Below, piece after piece: positions 43,666 through 53,187 of a stretch of DNA of 64,000 nucleotides. A program made the position numbers and the translations under genes. The first letter of the stretch is position 1; each line of letters starts with the position of its first letter. This DNA is from Metellina segmentata (Eukaryota > Arthropoda > Arachnida > Araneae > Tetragnathidae), in the NCBI GenBank assembly GCA_947359465.1, contig OX375879.1, positions 121,536,557-121,600,556 on the forward strand. The letters are read 5' to 3'. The notes beneath the pieces were generated by a model, which saw only the letters and a program-made list of their open reading frames with translations, was not told the DNA's origin and searched no databases.

Positions 43666-44880
43666 TTACAATTTTTCCTCCGTATTTCCCAACGTCGCTA
43701 ACAGAATCCCATACGTTGCCAGAGTACCAAAACAACTAATGATGAGAGATTTTCTGAAAGTGTACATTTTCCACAGTGTGAGCCTGTTCTCTCGCCTGTA
43801 GCTGTATTTCATGAACTCCTTGTTACCACTGTCAAGAGAAGAGACCTGAGCTGCTATTGACTGCAATGTTTTTTCCGCTTGCTGTGCTGCTTCAGTCGCA
43901 GTGGATGCATTCCATATCATATTCACTAACAGATATGTTCGGATGACCATGATGAAAAAGTAGCTCATTGCATGGTAGGTTGATAATTGTGGTCCAAAAA
44001 ACACCATACTCACAGACCAATAGATCTGGATCATACAACCCACGATTATCACGAAGATAGGGTAAGAAAAGATAACATCCATTTCTTTCATCGCAATGCT
44101 TAATTTGTTGTGGGTTAGGCACAAGGAAAGCAAATTTTTTTCTGATTGGGCCTCTGATTCTGCTACGACTGATTGAAAGCATGTCTGTAAAATTTTGCAC
44201 AAAAAAATGAAAAGCAAAGTATAAATGCATCCAAGAATCTTTACCAACAACCACGATAAACTATCTACAGTTTGAAAAATCCTTGAAAGATGAATAGGAT
44301 TCACTTTTAGCACATCCAAAACAAACGTTGAGTTGGAGAAAACGTTGAATTTGACCTTTGCCAGAGATGTAGTTACATATAGTGATTCAAATACGGTCGA
44401 GCCAACTAAGATGACGCAATGACAATTTACAGAAAGCTTTACCTTTTCTAGGACTCTAAACTGTGTGGTTTCAAGAATCCGTGACATATTTTGAAGCAGA
44501 AAATTTAGTTTACCCCGAGACTTGAATATTATAAAATAAACTGTCGCAATTATGAGATAATTTATAAGGAGAATTACTCGATTTTTCTTGTTAGGGTAAA
44601 CAGCTATGTAAAATAAATTGGTAAAAGTGCATCCCAAAATCAAACCACTGCTTACATACATTGGAAGTTTCCTCAACGTACTCAGTATGTCTGACCGATG
44701 ACAATGCAAGTTTTCAACTCCAAGAATTCTCAGTAACAATAAAATAGTATAAAGTGTCTCATTCAGAGAGATTTTAGCTGGGTTGATCTTTTGGAGTAGT
44801 GTATTTGGTAAATTTTCACGAGTCATTTCCATCATCTGAAATCGTAAATCTGAATTGTTTCTTGTCTCAATTTTACACAT
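43666..44880 (-). CDS. Gustatory-receptor-type chemoreceptor, intact
   Basis: A single uninterrupted 404-codon frame, within the usual GR length of 350-450. Hydrophobic segments lie near residues 43-55, 74-95, 101-119, 150-170, 209-230, 269-294, 303-323 and 377-397, about seven or eight helices. The C-terminal ATYGILLATLG matches the TYhhhhhQF signature of insect/arthropod GRs, with LG replacing QF. The TATEAAQQAEKTLQSIAAQV helix before it is conserved in the two pseudogene copies. GRs are ligand-gated cation channels in sensory-neuron membranes; the ligand is unknown. No intron is needed. The first Met is taken as start, and the second in-frame Met (residue 16) is also possible. Confidence 0.8.
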   Translation of the reverse strand: MCKIETRNNSDLRFQMMEMTRENLPNTLLQKINPAKISLNETLYTILLLLRILGVENLHCHRSDILSTLRKLPMYVSSGLILGCTFTNLFYIAVYPNKKNRVILLINYLIIATVYFIIFKSRGKLNFLLQNMSRILETTQFRVLEKVKLSVNCHCVILVGSTVFESLYVTTSLAKVKFNVFSNSTFVLDVLKVNPIHLSRIFQTVDSLSWLLVKILGCIYTLLFIFLCKILQTCFQSVVAESEAQSEKNLLSLCLTHNKLSIAMKEMDVIFSYPIFVIIVGCMIQIYWSVSMVFFGPQLSTYHAMSYFFIMVIRTYLLVNMIWNASTATEAAQQAEKTLQSIAAQVSSLDSGNKEFMKYSYRRENRLTLWKMYTFRKSLIISCFGTLATYGILLATLGNTEEKL

Positions 44881-45205
44881 TCACTTCTGATACTTGAAAT
44901 TAAATTGCCTTCAGTCACTGTATCTACAAATGTGGTCTCTCAATCTAACGTTTATGCTCGATTTCTCACAGAATATCATTTGGTTTATAATCTAAGCAAT
45001 ACGTATTAGGCAGTCCCATATATAGATGCAACGCACGAAATTCTTTTCATACTTTGGCGATATTGATCCAAACCATTTGATTTGACCAAAATATTTAAGA
45101 GCTATTCATTGAAACCATAGTGATCACTATTGATTGAAAACGTCACCTTTATTGATCCAAAATGCGAAGTTATAGTTTTTTTAACTTATTGTATTGTTAT
45201 ATCTG

Positions 45206-45207
<2 letters not shown>

Positions 45208-45251
<44 letters not shown>
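45208..45251. repeat. (CA)n microsatellite
   Basis: About 44 bases of perfect CA repeat between the intact GR and its duplicate. The tract lies at the start of the duplicated block, and 44881-45207 otherwise shows only GR upstream sequence. Confidence 0.95.
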
Positions 45252-45253
<2 letters not shown>

Positions 45254-45261
45254 TTGTTTAG

Positions 45262-45600
45262 TAATCTTTGTTCCTAATCAAATTCAACATGTAGAACAAT
45301 ATTAAAAAGGTTGTATTGGAGTTGACTTTTAATTGGGTATCCAGAACAAGTGCTAAATTATAAATTACAACCTTTGTTATTTCTACGTTTGACACAAGCT
45401 TTATTGAAGGCTTATCAGAACAGTCTAAAGACGACATATGACGTTTGGAGGAATATTCAGTTCTGGAAAACTTTGGTCTGAGTATGTCACACAACATGTT
45501 ATGGAAAGAGCTTTCTCGGCCCATATTTGTTGCATAAAAATCGCATTTTGGGGTCAACGAAGAGAAACAACGCTTCCACATGCAAAACTCTATTGAGTTT
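45262..45600 (-). repeat. GR-cluster flank, copy 2
   Basis: Partner of 42490-42835, in the same orientation and at the same position relative to the pseudogene as copy 1 is to the intact gene. This marks the duplication unit as about 2.7 kb. Confidence 0.65.
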
Positions 45601-45849
45601 TTTAAGCCCTAACTACCCGAACTGACTTAAACCCACAACACAGAAATCCCATTTCCACAAACTGAAGAAACATTCATTATTCCTCTCAGGAATGATAGGT
45701 TGCATTTCCATTTATTTAACAATCATTATTTCTTTCAAGAATGATAGGTTGCTTTACGATTTACTTAACGTTTAGACACGAGGTTATATCGTGTATTTAT
45801 ATCCAGAAATAGCAAAAGACATCGCAACGATTACTAAACTCACATGCGT

Positions 45850-47050
45850 GTGAATATCTTGGTTAAACAATGCTCAATTAACAATTTTTCCTCCGTATTT
45901 CCGAACGTCGCTAACAGGATCCCATACGTTGCCAGAGCACCGAAACAACTGATGATGAGGGATTTTCTGAAAATGTACATTTTCCAAAGTATGAGCCTGT
46001 TTTCTCGTCTGTAGCTGTATTTCATGACCTCCTTGATACCACTGTCAAGAGAAGAGACCTGAGCTGCTATTGACTGCAATGTTTTTTCCGCTTGCTGTGC
46101 TGCTTCAGTCGCAGTGGATGCATTCCATATCATATTCACTAACAGAAATGTTCGGATGATTATGTTGAAAAAGCAGATTCATTGTATGTAGGTTGATAAT
46201 TGTGGTAAAAAAACACGCCCAATATATCTCAAACTCAACGCCCAATATGTCTGGATTATACAACCCACGATAATCACGAAGATGGGGTAAGAAAAGATGA
46301 CATCTATTGCTTTCATCGCAATGCTTAATTTGTTGTGGGTTAGGCACAAGGAAAGCAAATTTTCTTCTGATTGGGCCTCTGATTCTGCTATGACTGATTG
46401 AAAGATTGTCTGTAAAATTTTGCACAAAAAAATTAAAAGCAAATAATAAATGCAACCAAGAATCCTTAACAACTACCACGATAAAAACTATCTACAATTT
46501 GAAAAACCTTTGGAGGATGAATAGGATTCACTTCTAGCACATCCAGAACAAACGTTGAGTTGGAGAAAACGTTGAATTTGACTTTTGCCAGTGATGTAGT
46601 TACATATAGTGATTCAAATAAGTCGGTCGTGTCAACTAAGATGGCGAAATGACAATGCACACAAAGCTTTACCTTTTCTAAGACTCTAAACTGTGTGGCT
46701 TCGAGAATCCTTGACGTATCTTGAAGCAGAATATTTAGTTTACCCCGAGACTTAAATTTTAGGAAATAAACGGTCGCAATTGTGAGAGAATTACTCGATT
46801 TTTCTTGTTAGGGTAAACAGGCTATGCAAAATAAATTGGCAAATGTGCATCCCCAAATCAACCCACTGCCTACATACATTGGAAGTTTTCTCAACGTACT
46901 CAGTATGCCTGACCGACGACAATGCTAGCTTTCAACCCCAAAAAACCTCAGTAATAATAAAATAGGATAAAGTGTCTTATTCAGAGAGAATTTTGAATTA
47001 GTGTATTTGGTAAATTTCCACGAGTCATTTCCACCATCTGAAATAGTAAA
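45850..47050 (-). pseudogene. Gustatory-receptor pseudogene, tandem duplicate
   Basis: High identity to 43666-44880 throughout: C-terminal WNASTATEAAQQAEKTLQS and ISCFGALATYGILLATFG, middle SYPIFVIIVGCIIQ, upstream ESLYVTTSLAKVKFNVFSNS. At least three frameshifts separate these blocks (near 46140-46180, 46470 and 46660-46800), and a short deletion removes part of the third transmembrane region. Not functional as read. Confidence 0.82.
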
Positions 47051-47402
47051 ACTGAATTGTTTTTTATATCAATTTTCCCAATTCATTTTTGATGCTTAAA
47101 ATTAAAGAGCCTTCTGTTACTGTATCTACAAATGTGGTCTCTCACTCTAACTTTTATGCTCGATCTGTCTCAGAATATCATTTGGTTTTTGTATGAATCA
47201 AAATGTTACCGAAATTCGTTCTAGAATATTTTCCATTTTTTTCATCATTATGATGTTAATAAGAAGAAAAATAAAGCAGATACCCTTTTAGCTTAAAGCT
47301 ATCAAATATATCGATGAATGGTAATAAAGAAATCGGTAAATATTGATATTTGTAACCCTTTCTCTATGCATAAATTATGAATCAAATGTTAATATTGATA
47401 TA

Positions 47403-47965
47403 CAGTGGCTCCCAAAAGTGTTCGTACACTTACGAATTTCAATGAAATACTGCTCTATTCATTAATAAAAATTAATATTTGAGAATAGGAAATTTTTTAT
47501 AATATCTATAATTTGTTCTTAACTAAACTACATAAAATATTTCAAAAACGTAAAACCTTTTTTGAAAATCAATAATTAAAAAGTAACCAAAAAGTTACTT
47601 CACAAAAGTCTTCGTACACTTAAAAAAATATTTACATATTAGTAAATATTGTAATATTTCGGTTAATTACTAAAAAGGATATTCTATAGCATCCACAACA
47701 GCTTTTAAACGTCTGGGTATAGAGTTGATTAGTTTCTTCTGTAATTTCTGCATCAAAGTACTTCTATTCTTCGATCATTACTGTTGTAAGTTCGCTTTTC
47801 GTTTTTATGTCGTGTCTTCGTACTTTAACCACATGTTCTCTCCAGATGTGTTCTATTGGGTTTAAATCCAGCGACTGAGGAGGTGTTTTGATGGAAAATA
47901 ATCAATTTCTGAATGTTGTTCGTTGTTTTCTTACGACTACGAGCCATATTAAATAATAAATAGAA
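47403..47965 (-). mobile_element. Tc1-like element, N- and C-ends fused by deletion
   Basis: The left terminus CAGTGGCTCCCAAAAGTGTT-CGTACACTT follows TA. On the - strand the N-terminal MARSRKKTTNNIQKLIIFHQ runs straight into the C-terminal PQSLDLNPIEHIWRE coding region with a frame change. The whole catalytic middle is missing. The right terminus is absent, and the element stops near the next Tc1. Confidence 0.7.
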
Positions 47966-48032
47966 TATTACGAAGTAAGCAAGCAATTTCGTTCTTATTT
48001 CATTCCGAAGCAACATTATCAAAGCAAATATA

Positions 48033-48915
48033 CACATTCCAGTCACATTAATGTGACCACCTGTCAAAAGCCAGAATAACCACCTTTGGCAGAGCGGACC
48101 GCTGCGAGACGTGCAGGAAGAGAGTCAATTAGGTTTCTGAAGGTGTTCACTGGGATGTTGAGCCATGCCGACTCCAGTGCCGTGGCCAGTTGCGCTAGAT
48201 TACGCGGTTGAGGATCCATGGCAATTGTTGCAGGGTGTTTGCTTTCAGACATTTCACGCCGTATACGCCAACGTCCATGGAGCATAAAACGTGATTCATC
48301 GGAAAAAGCCACCTGTAGACACTCTGTGGACGTCCAGTTGCGGTACTGGCGTGCAAATTCCAGCCTTCGTAGCCAATGAACAGCAGTCAGCATAGGTGCA
48401 TTAACCAGGCGTCTGCTGCGGAGGCTCATGCGCAGCAACGTTCGCTGAAACGTTGTTGAGGATACACTCTTGGTAGCTCCTTGGTTCATCTGGGCGGTCA
48501 GTTGCTCAACAGTTGCACGTCTATTCGCCCGAACGCATCTCCGTAGCCTTCGTTCGCCTCTGTCATCTATAGCCCGTGGTGCACCACATGTGCCACACCG
48601 CTGATTTTGGATGCACGGTATACATTTTGCCATGCACGGTATACTTTTACCACGGCGGCACGCGAACAGTTCACAAAATTAGCCGTTTCCGAAATGCTTC
48701 CACCCGTGGCCCGAAAGCCAATAAACATGCCCTTTTGGACGTCGGATAAATCGCTACGTTTCTGCATTACGCCAACGATTGAAATGCTTTCCGATGCCCT
48801 AGGACATCCTTTATATACACTCCACTGCAATGTGCTGCCACCTGCCTGTTGTGATTGGTTATTTCACGTTGACGTCGAAAGTAGGCGGTTGTCACATTAA
48901 TATGACTGAACTGTG
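48033..48915 (-). mobile_element. Tc1-like element with split transposase
   Basis: Termini CACATTCCAGTCACATTAATGTGAC-type, about 22 matching bases, TA-flanked. Two - strand frames: MQKRSDLSDVQKGMFIGFRA (HTH, 48830-48567) and a 189-residue frame with AIDDRGERRLRRCVRANRRA and FSDESRFMLHGRW (first catalytic Asp). The GCACGGTATAC segment is repeated about 23 bases apart near 48613-48640 and breaks the frame. The second Asp and the Glu are deleted. Confidence 0.85.
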
Positions 48916-48942
48916 TATTTCACCTGTATTCCATGTCTTATT

Positions 48943-49029
48943 AAACCCTCTGAGTGGTTTTGGATGAGATATCTTGTTCACCAACATCTGGCCACTTTCG
49001 TTAATGACAAGATATCTCGTCATCTTGAG
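48943..49029. repeat. Family D, left part, split by hAT MITE
   Basis: TTAAACCCTCTGAGTGGTTT opens it, followed by GATGAGATATCTTGTTC and GACAAGATATCTCGTC (49006-49021). It is interrupted at 49030 and resumes at 49600. Confidence 0.65.
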
Positions 49030-49599
49030 CAGTGGTGCGAATCGTAGGTCGCGTGAAAACTTTTGTGTGTCGCCAAATTCAAAGAAATTTATTTGACAAT
49101 AAAAAAAATATTTGGCTTTTCTTCAACAAGTATCAGGTACCAGTTAAATTGTGAAATGAGATCTATACAAAAAGAAGTATATTTTTTTTTACGAAAACAA
49201 TTATTTGTATTAGTATATAATACCAATACTTCGGCAACAGGCATGGTGGAAAAAGATTGATTGTCAATTTCAGATGCCCTTTACCGGCTCTCTGGTGGAA
49301 TTTATATGTAACTTAGGTCGGTCCTATGTTTAGCAGTGACCATCTTTACTACAGCTTTTACAATTTATCTAGGATCACATTGAATTCTTATGATGTAAAG
49401 TTTTTTTGAGTATTTTTCATTAACCAAATATTTATACCCATATGCATAAATAAAACCATTGCTTCGGAAAATTATTTGTTTTATTCAGACCTCTAATAAG
49501 GCAGAAACATAAGCGCAAATCCAAACAATAATTCACCGTTAACTATGTTGACGATTGAAACAAAATAAGGGGGGGGGGGAAACAGTTTGCGCACCACTG
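49030..49599. mobile_element. hAT-type MITE
   Basis: Inverted termini CAGTGGTGCG / CGCACCACTG. The flanks ATCTTGAG and AACTGGAG are an imperfect 8-base target duplication. 570 bases with a 9-G run near the right end; non-coding. Inserted in a family D repeat. Confidence 0.7.
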
Positions 49600-49887
49600 A
49601 ACTGGAGACTCAAATTTTTGATGATTGTGATGTGGTCAGTTTTCCAGTTTTATTTTCTTTGATGCTTAAAAATTTTAATTTATTTTTACTTTTACTTAAT
49701 TCCAGTTTAATTTCTTAATTACAACTTCATAAATTAAAAACAAAATTAACAGAACAGTTGTTTTTCTTTGAAGTTACTTGACTTATGGAACTTTATATTT
49801 TGAAATATTTAATTGTATTTTCGAGATTTCTTTGATGAATGCCCGTAACTGCAACTTCCACATGAATTCTTATTCGGGAAGGGGGGG

Positions 49888-50100
49888 GGGTAGCGCGGTA
49901 TTCCAGTTGGAAGATCAACCGGAGGGTTGCGAATACGATATTCCAACCAAAGACCGTTGTGTCCATGAGGGCACGTGCACGTTAAATCATCACGTTGACA
50001 TGGTGTGGAAGCTTGGAGAGTAGGGTGCGAGATCAGGAGTTGACCTCGCCATCTGACCGTGGTTCCAAATAACTAGGTATTGTTCTCTTAACCTTCCCGG
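49888..50100 (+). repeat. SINE family A, left of a tail-to-tail pair
   Basis: Type-2 head remnant (GTAGCGCGGTATTCCAGTTG, GGAGGGTTGCGAATACG), then CCAAAGACCGTTGTGTCC and GCACGTTAAATC, and the common body to CCTTCCCGGA. It stops where the inverted copy starts. A 9-G run lies just upstream. Confidence 0.72.
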
Positions 50101-50102
50101 AG

Positions 50103-50425
50103 GTGGGTAGGTGCTTAATTAATGTCGCAATGGAGCAACACAACGGGCCATTGACGACGGCCCGGGATTAAACCCAAAAGAAATAATTTTAGGACAATAC
50201 CGAGTAAGTTTGAATCACGGTTCAGTTGACGAGGTCACACCCGCGAGCTGGCACCCCACTCTTAAAACTCCCACAATACGCCCACGTTAGGACATTGGAG
50301 GCCACAACAGATTTAACGTGCGCTAACCCTCATGACAATGACCCCTCGGTCTTTGGTTGGATTGGAACTCGGGACCTAATCTGTTTCTCTTCCAACCGGT
50401 CCAACAGCGGTCCGCATCAATCCCG
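50103..50425 (-). repeat. SINE family A, right of a tail-to-tail pair
   Basis: Full - strand copy: tail AATGTCGCAATGGAGCAACA, body CGGTTCAGTTGACGAGGTCA and CGAGCTGGCACCCCACTC, then AACGTGCGCTAACCCTCATG and the type-2 head (GAACTCGGGACC...TTCCAACCGGTCCAAC), all read in reverse. Confidence 0.78.
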
Positions 50426-50429
50426 ACTT

Positions 50430-51145
50430 TTTAAAAAATGTCATAACCCTAAAATCAACAAATCGATTCCAAAAAGAAAGGAAAACTTTATTCACTTTGC
50501 ATTAAACACTTCGAAAAACACAATATAAATTGGTACATTTTATACGATCATTGCAAAATTGACACGACAAAAGCAGCAATTAGAATGATTGAACGATCAT
50601 TTGGCATCTCAACACACATTACAATTCAAAAGCTTGAAAAACAAATGAATGAAAGATAATGAAACAATGCATACACAAAACAAGATAAATAATTTGGAAC
50701 ATCATAAATTTTTTACAGTTTAATATTGGACCCATAGTTAAATCCATTACATAAAACGCTTCAGTTGTTTACGCGTATTTACAAAGTAATAATGCATGTA
50801 TTTTTAAAATCTCTCAAAAAGTACAAAATTCATAAATGCAGAAGCTAAAATATAAAATCGATTTCATCGCTTTGGGTTGAAAAAGTTTTTGTATCAGTGT
50901 TAAGAAAATTAGGAAGCTCGAGACTATAAAATTGACTAAGAGTTGACGACAACAAATATTTTCTTTACTCACATTCTGTATTACAACACGAAAAGCCCAA
51001 ACGGAAATATTTTGATCCTACAAAAGTAATTTTGCAATTCAATATATGGCAACGAGGTGAACGCTGCCCGATTACCGGCATTCGATCGTGAGTACACGGT
51101 CAGCTATTTGAATTCCGGTTTCATCCAATGAAAAATTTGCCATGA
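50430..51145. other. Unassigned intergenic sequence
   Basis: AT-rich between the SINE pair and a family D copy. No coding stretch, termini or known repeat recognised. Confidence 0.4.
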
Positions 51146-51150
51146 CATTC

Positions 51151-51360
51151 TTTAACCCTTCAGGTGGTTGTTTCGATGAGGCATGAGCAAAACTGACGCC
51201 GCCTCGAACGACATCTCGCTGTTGGAAAAAAAAAACTACGACCCGATCTCGACGTTGACAAACAATCGTCAACATCTGGATGACGAGATATCTCGTCCTT
51301 TGTATAGTATGTCCGATTTAGATGAACGAGATATCTCGTTGTAAACCACATGGAGGGTTA
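51151..51360. repeat. Family D with perfect palindromes and TTAA flanks
   Basis: Ends TTAACCCTTCAGGTGG and GGAGGGTTAA. Contains the perfect 16-mer GACGAGATATCTCGTC at 51282-51297 and AACGAGATATCTCGTT at 51325-51340. The TTAA flanks plus CCCTYC ends fit a piggyBac-type MITE. Confidence 0.72.
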
Positions 51361-51637
51361 AAATACAAAGTCAATTTCCCACTGAATATAAATGCGTGGT
51401 CATCCTAATGGGATAGGTATGAATGAAAACCAGAACACACTGAAAGATGTTCCGAGTCCACTACCATGGCAACGAGGTTTCATTCGTTCAGCGATTGACA
51501 ATTGATTGCAATGAAATTTCATGTCGGTCAGCATGCCGCACCGTATGCATAAGGGGGACAATATACTGTATAGGGTTATGCCTTTTACAAATGACGAGGG
51601 GTGAGCGCTTTCCCATCTTCTGCTTTTACAAAAGCGG

Positions 51638-51895
51638 ACAGGTAGTTAATTGACGTCGCACTGGAGGAACACAACGGACGACTGGCGATGGAACACCTCG
51701 AAATTTTGAACCAGATGACGAGGTCAACACCTGGATTGGTATCCCACCCTCCAAACACCACGTCGACGTGAGAATACTTAGGGCTACGACAGTTTTAACA
51801 TGCACCAGCCCCCGCGTTTTATTGAGTTTCGAACTCGCATCCCTACGGTTGCAAGTCCGTCGATTTTCCAATTGGAACACCGGGCTCTTCCATTT
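51638..51895 (-). repeat. SINE family A, head type 2
   Basis: Reverse orientation: TTGACGTCGCACTGGAGGAA, ATTTTGAACCAGATGACGAG, AACATGCACCAGCCCCCGCG, then the type-2 head (GTTTCGAACTC B box, GGTTGCAAGTCCGTCG). Confidence 0.75.
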
Positions 51896-51966
51896 ACGAA
51901 ACACAAAAATTAAGTTGAAGAAACTTTTGTAGTTTTCTCTGCTGGATTTCACTTTAAAATGTTATA

Positions 51967-52719
51967 CGAGGGTGGCAACAAAATCTTCAAAAAAAAGTTT
52001 TGTGATATTTCCCTGATAGTGTCACAACAATTTCCCTGATTTTACAATTCCCTTAATATCCGTGATTGCTATCTAATGGTACCCACACATTATTTTTAAA
52101 TATGACCCTAAGTCAGATGGGGTTAAAGAATAATTCTCCACAAATATTTTGTAATTTTTTCTTCATATATTTTAATTGTTATTGTAAGAGTTCGAACCTT
52201 AGTGGAACTTTTACAGTAGCAGTTGAAAAAACTGGAGAGAAAAAATACAGAATATTTTGATTATGAACATATTACACCTGTCCCTACATTATCATACAAA
52301 ACATCAAAATCAAATGCAAATATACGTAAAAAATTGTACAAAAATGTAATTGAGAGCAAAGATTTTAATTTAATGCACAAAAAAAAAAAATCATTAGTTA
52401 CACAATTTTAAAATTGTATACCGCAAGTTGTTGAAAAAATCGGCGTCGGCGGTTTTCGCGGTGTTTAAAAATTACGACGCCAGTGTTCTTTATTCGAATT
52501 ACAATTTCGGCGAATACGATTGATTCAATTCTCAAAAGAACCCGTAATCGCGCATCTCTAAATAGGACAAACGATAATACGAGTTGTTACCGTTTAAATT
52601 ATCAAAAATGTCTTGATTTTTTTGTGAAATTCGGCAATTTTTCCTGATATTTTCAAAATTAAAAAGTTTCCTGAGAATTCCCATATTTTCCCGGTTTTTC
52701 AGGTACTGTTACCATCCTG
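51967..52719. mobile_element. hAT-type MITE (probable)
   Basis: Inverted ends GAGGGTGGCAACA / GTTACCATCCTG. Subterminal TTTCCCTGAT/TCCTGA motifs repeat several times at both ends, like the element at 17950. No target duplication confirmed; the right end abuts a SINE fragment. Confidence 0.5.
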
Positions 52720-52872
52720 TGTGTAAGTTTGGAGAGCGGGGGACCAGCTCAGGTTCTCGTCATCTGACCTTGGTTCGAAATGATGTGGTGTTGTCCTCGG
52801 ATCTCTACCTTCGTGTTTGATCCCAGAGCGTCTCCAGTAGGCCGTAGTGTTGCTCCAGTCCTACTTACCTCG
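52720..52872 (+). repeat. SINE family A body fragment
   Basis: GTGTAAGTTTGGAGAGCGGG, CTCGTCATCTGACC, GTTGTCCTCGGATCTC, GTTTGATCCCAGAGCG and GTGTTGCTCCAGTCC. Headless. Confidence 0.7.
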
Positions 52873-53027
52873 AACATTTAAAGTCAATCAAATCAATGAA
52901 TGGAAATGCACGGGGAACAGTGCTATAGTTAATTTACAGTGCTTTTTCCTGATTGTGAGATTCTCCCATAAGGACTAAAATACTTCGGGTGATACTTTAA
53001 CTTTAATCCTCGCGAATGTCCACAGCA

Positions 53028-53187
53028 TTACTCCACATTACAGTACAGTTCATTTTGAGCGGGGGCAGATTGTATTCTGTCTTTATATGCAGCAGATGTC
53101 CATAGATGCTTTACAACATCATGGATTTCTTCGAAACTAGGCCTTTCTTTTGGATCGTATTCCCAACAACGCATCATCACATGGTAT
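53028..53187 (-). CDS. RTK terminal exon, subdomain XI and tail
   Basis: Acceptor atttcag. YHVMMRCWEYDPKERPSFEE, then a tail of AAYKDRIQSAPAQNELYCNV ending at TAA (53028-53030). The tail is short and has two Tyr (Y in AAYKD and ELYCN) that could be docking sites. No AATAAA is obvious within about 100 bases downstream. Confidence 0.9.

Noticed and set aside
48607..48900. 97-codon + strand frame
   Set aside because: Antisense shadow of the Tc1-like transposase on the other strand.
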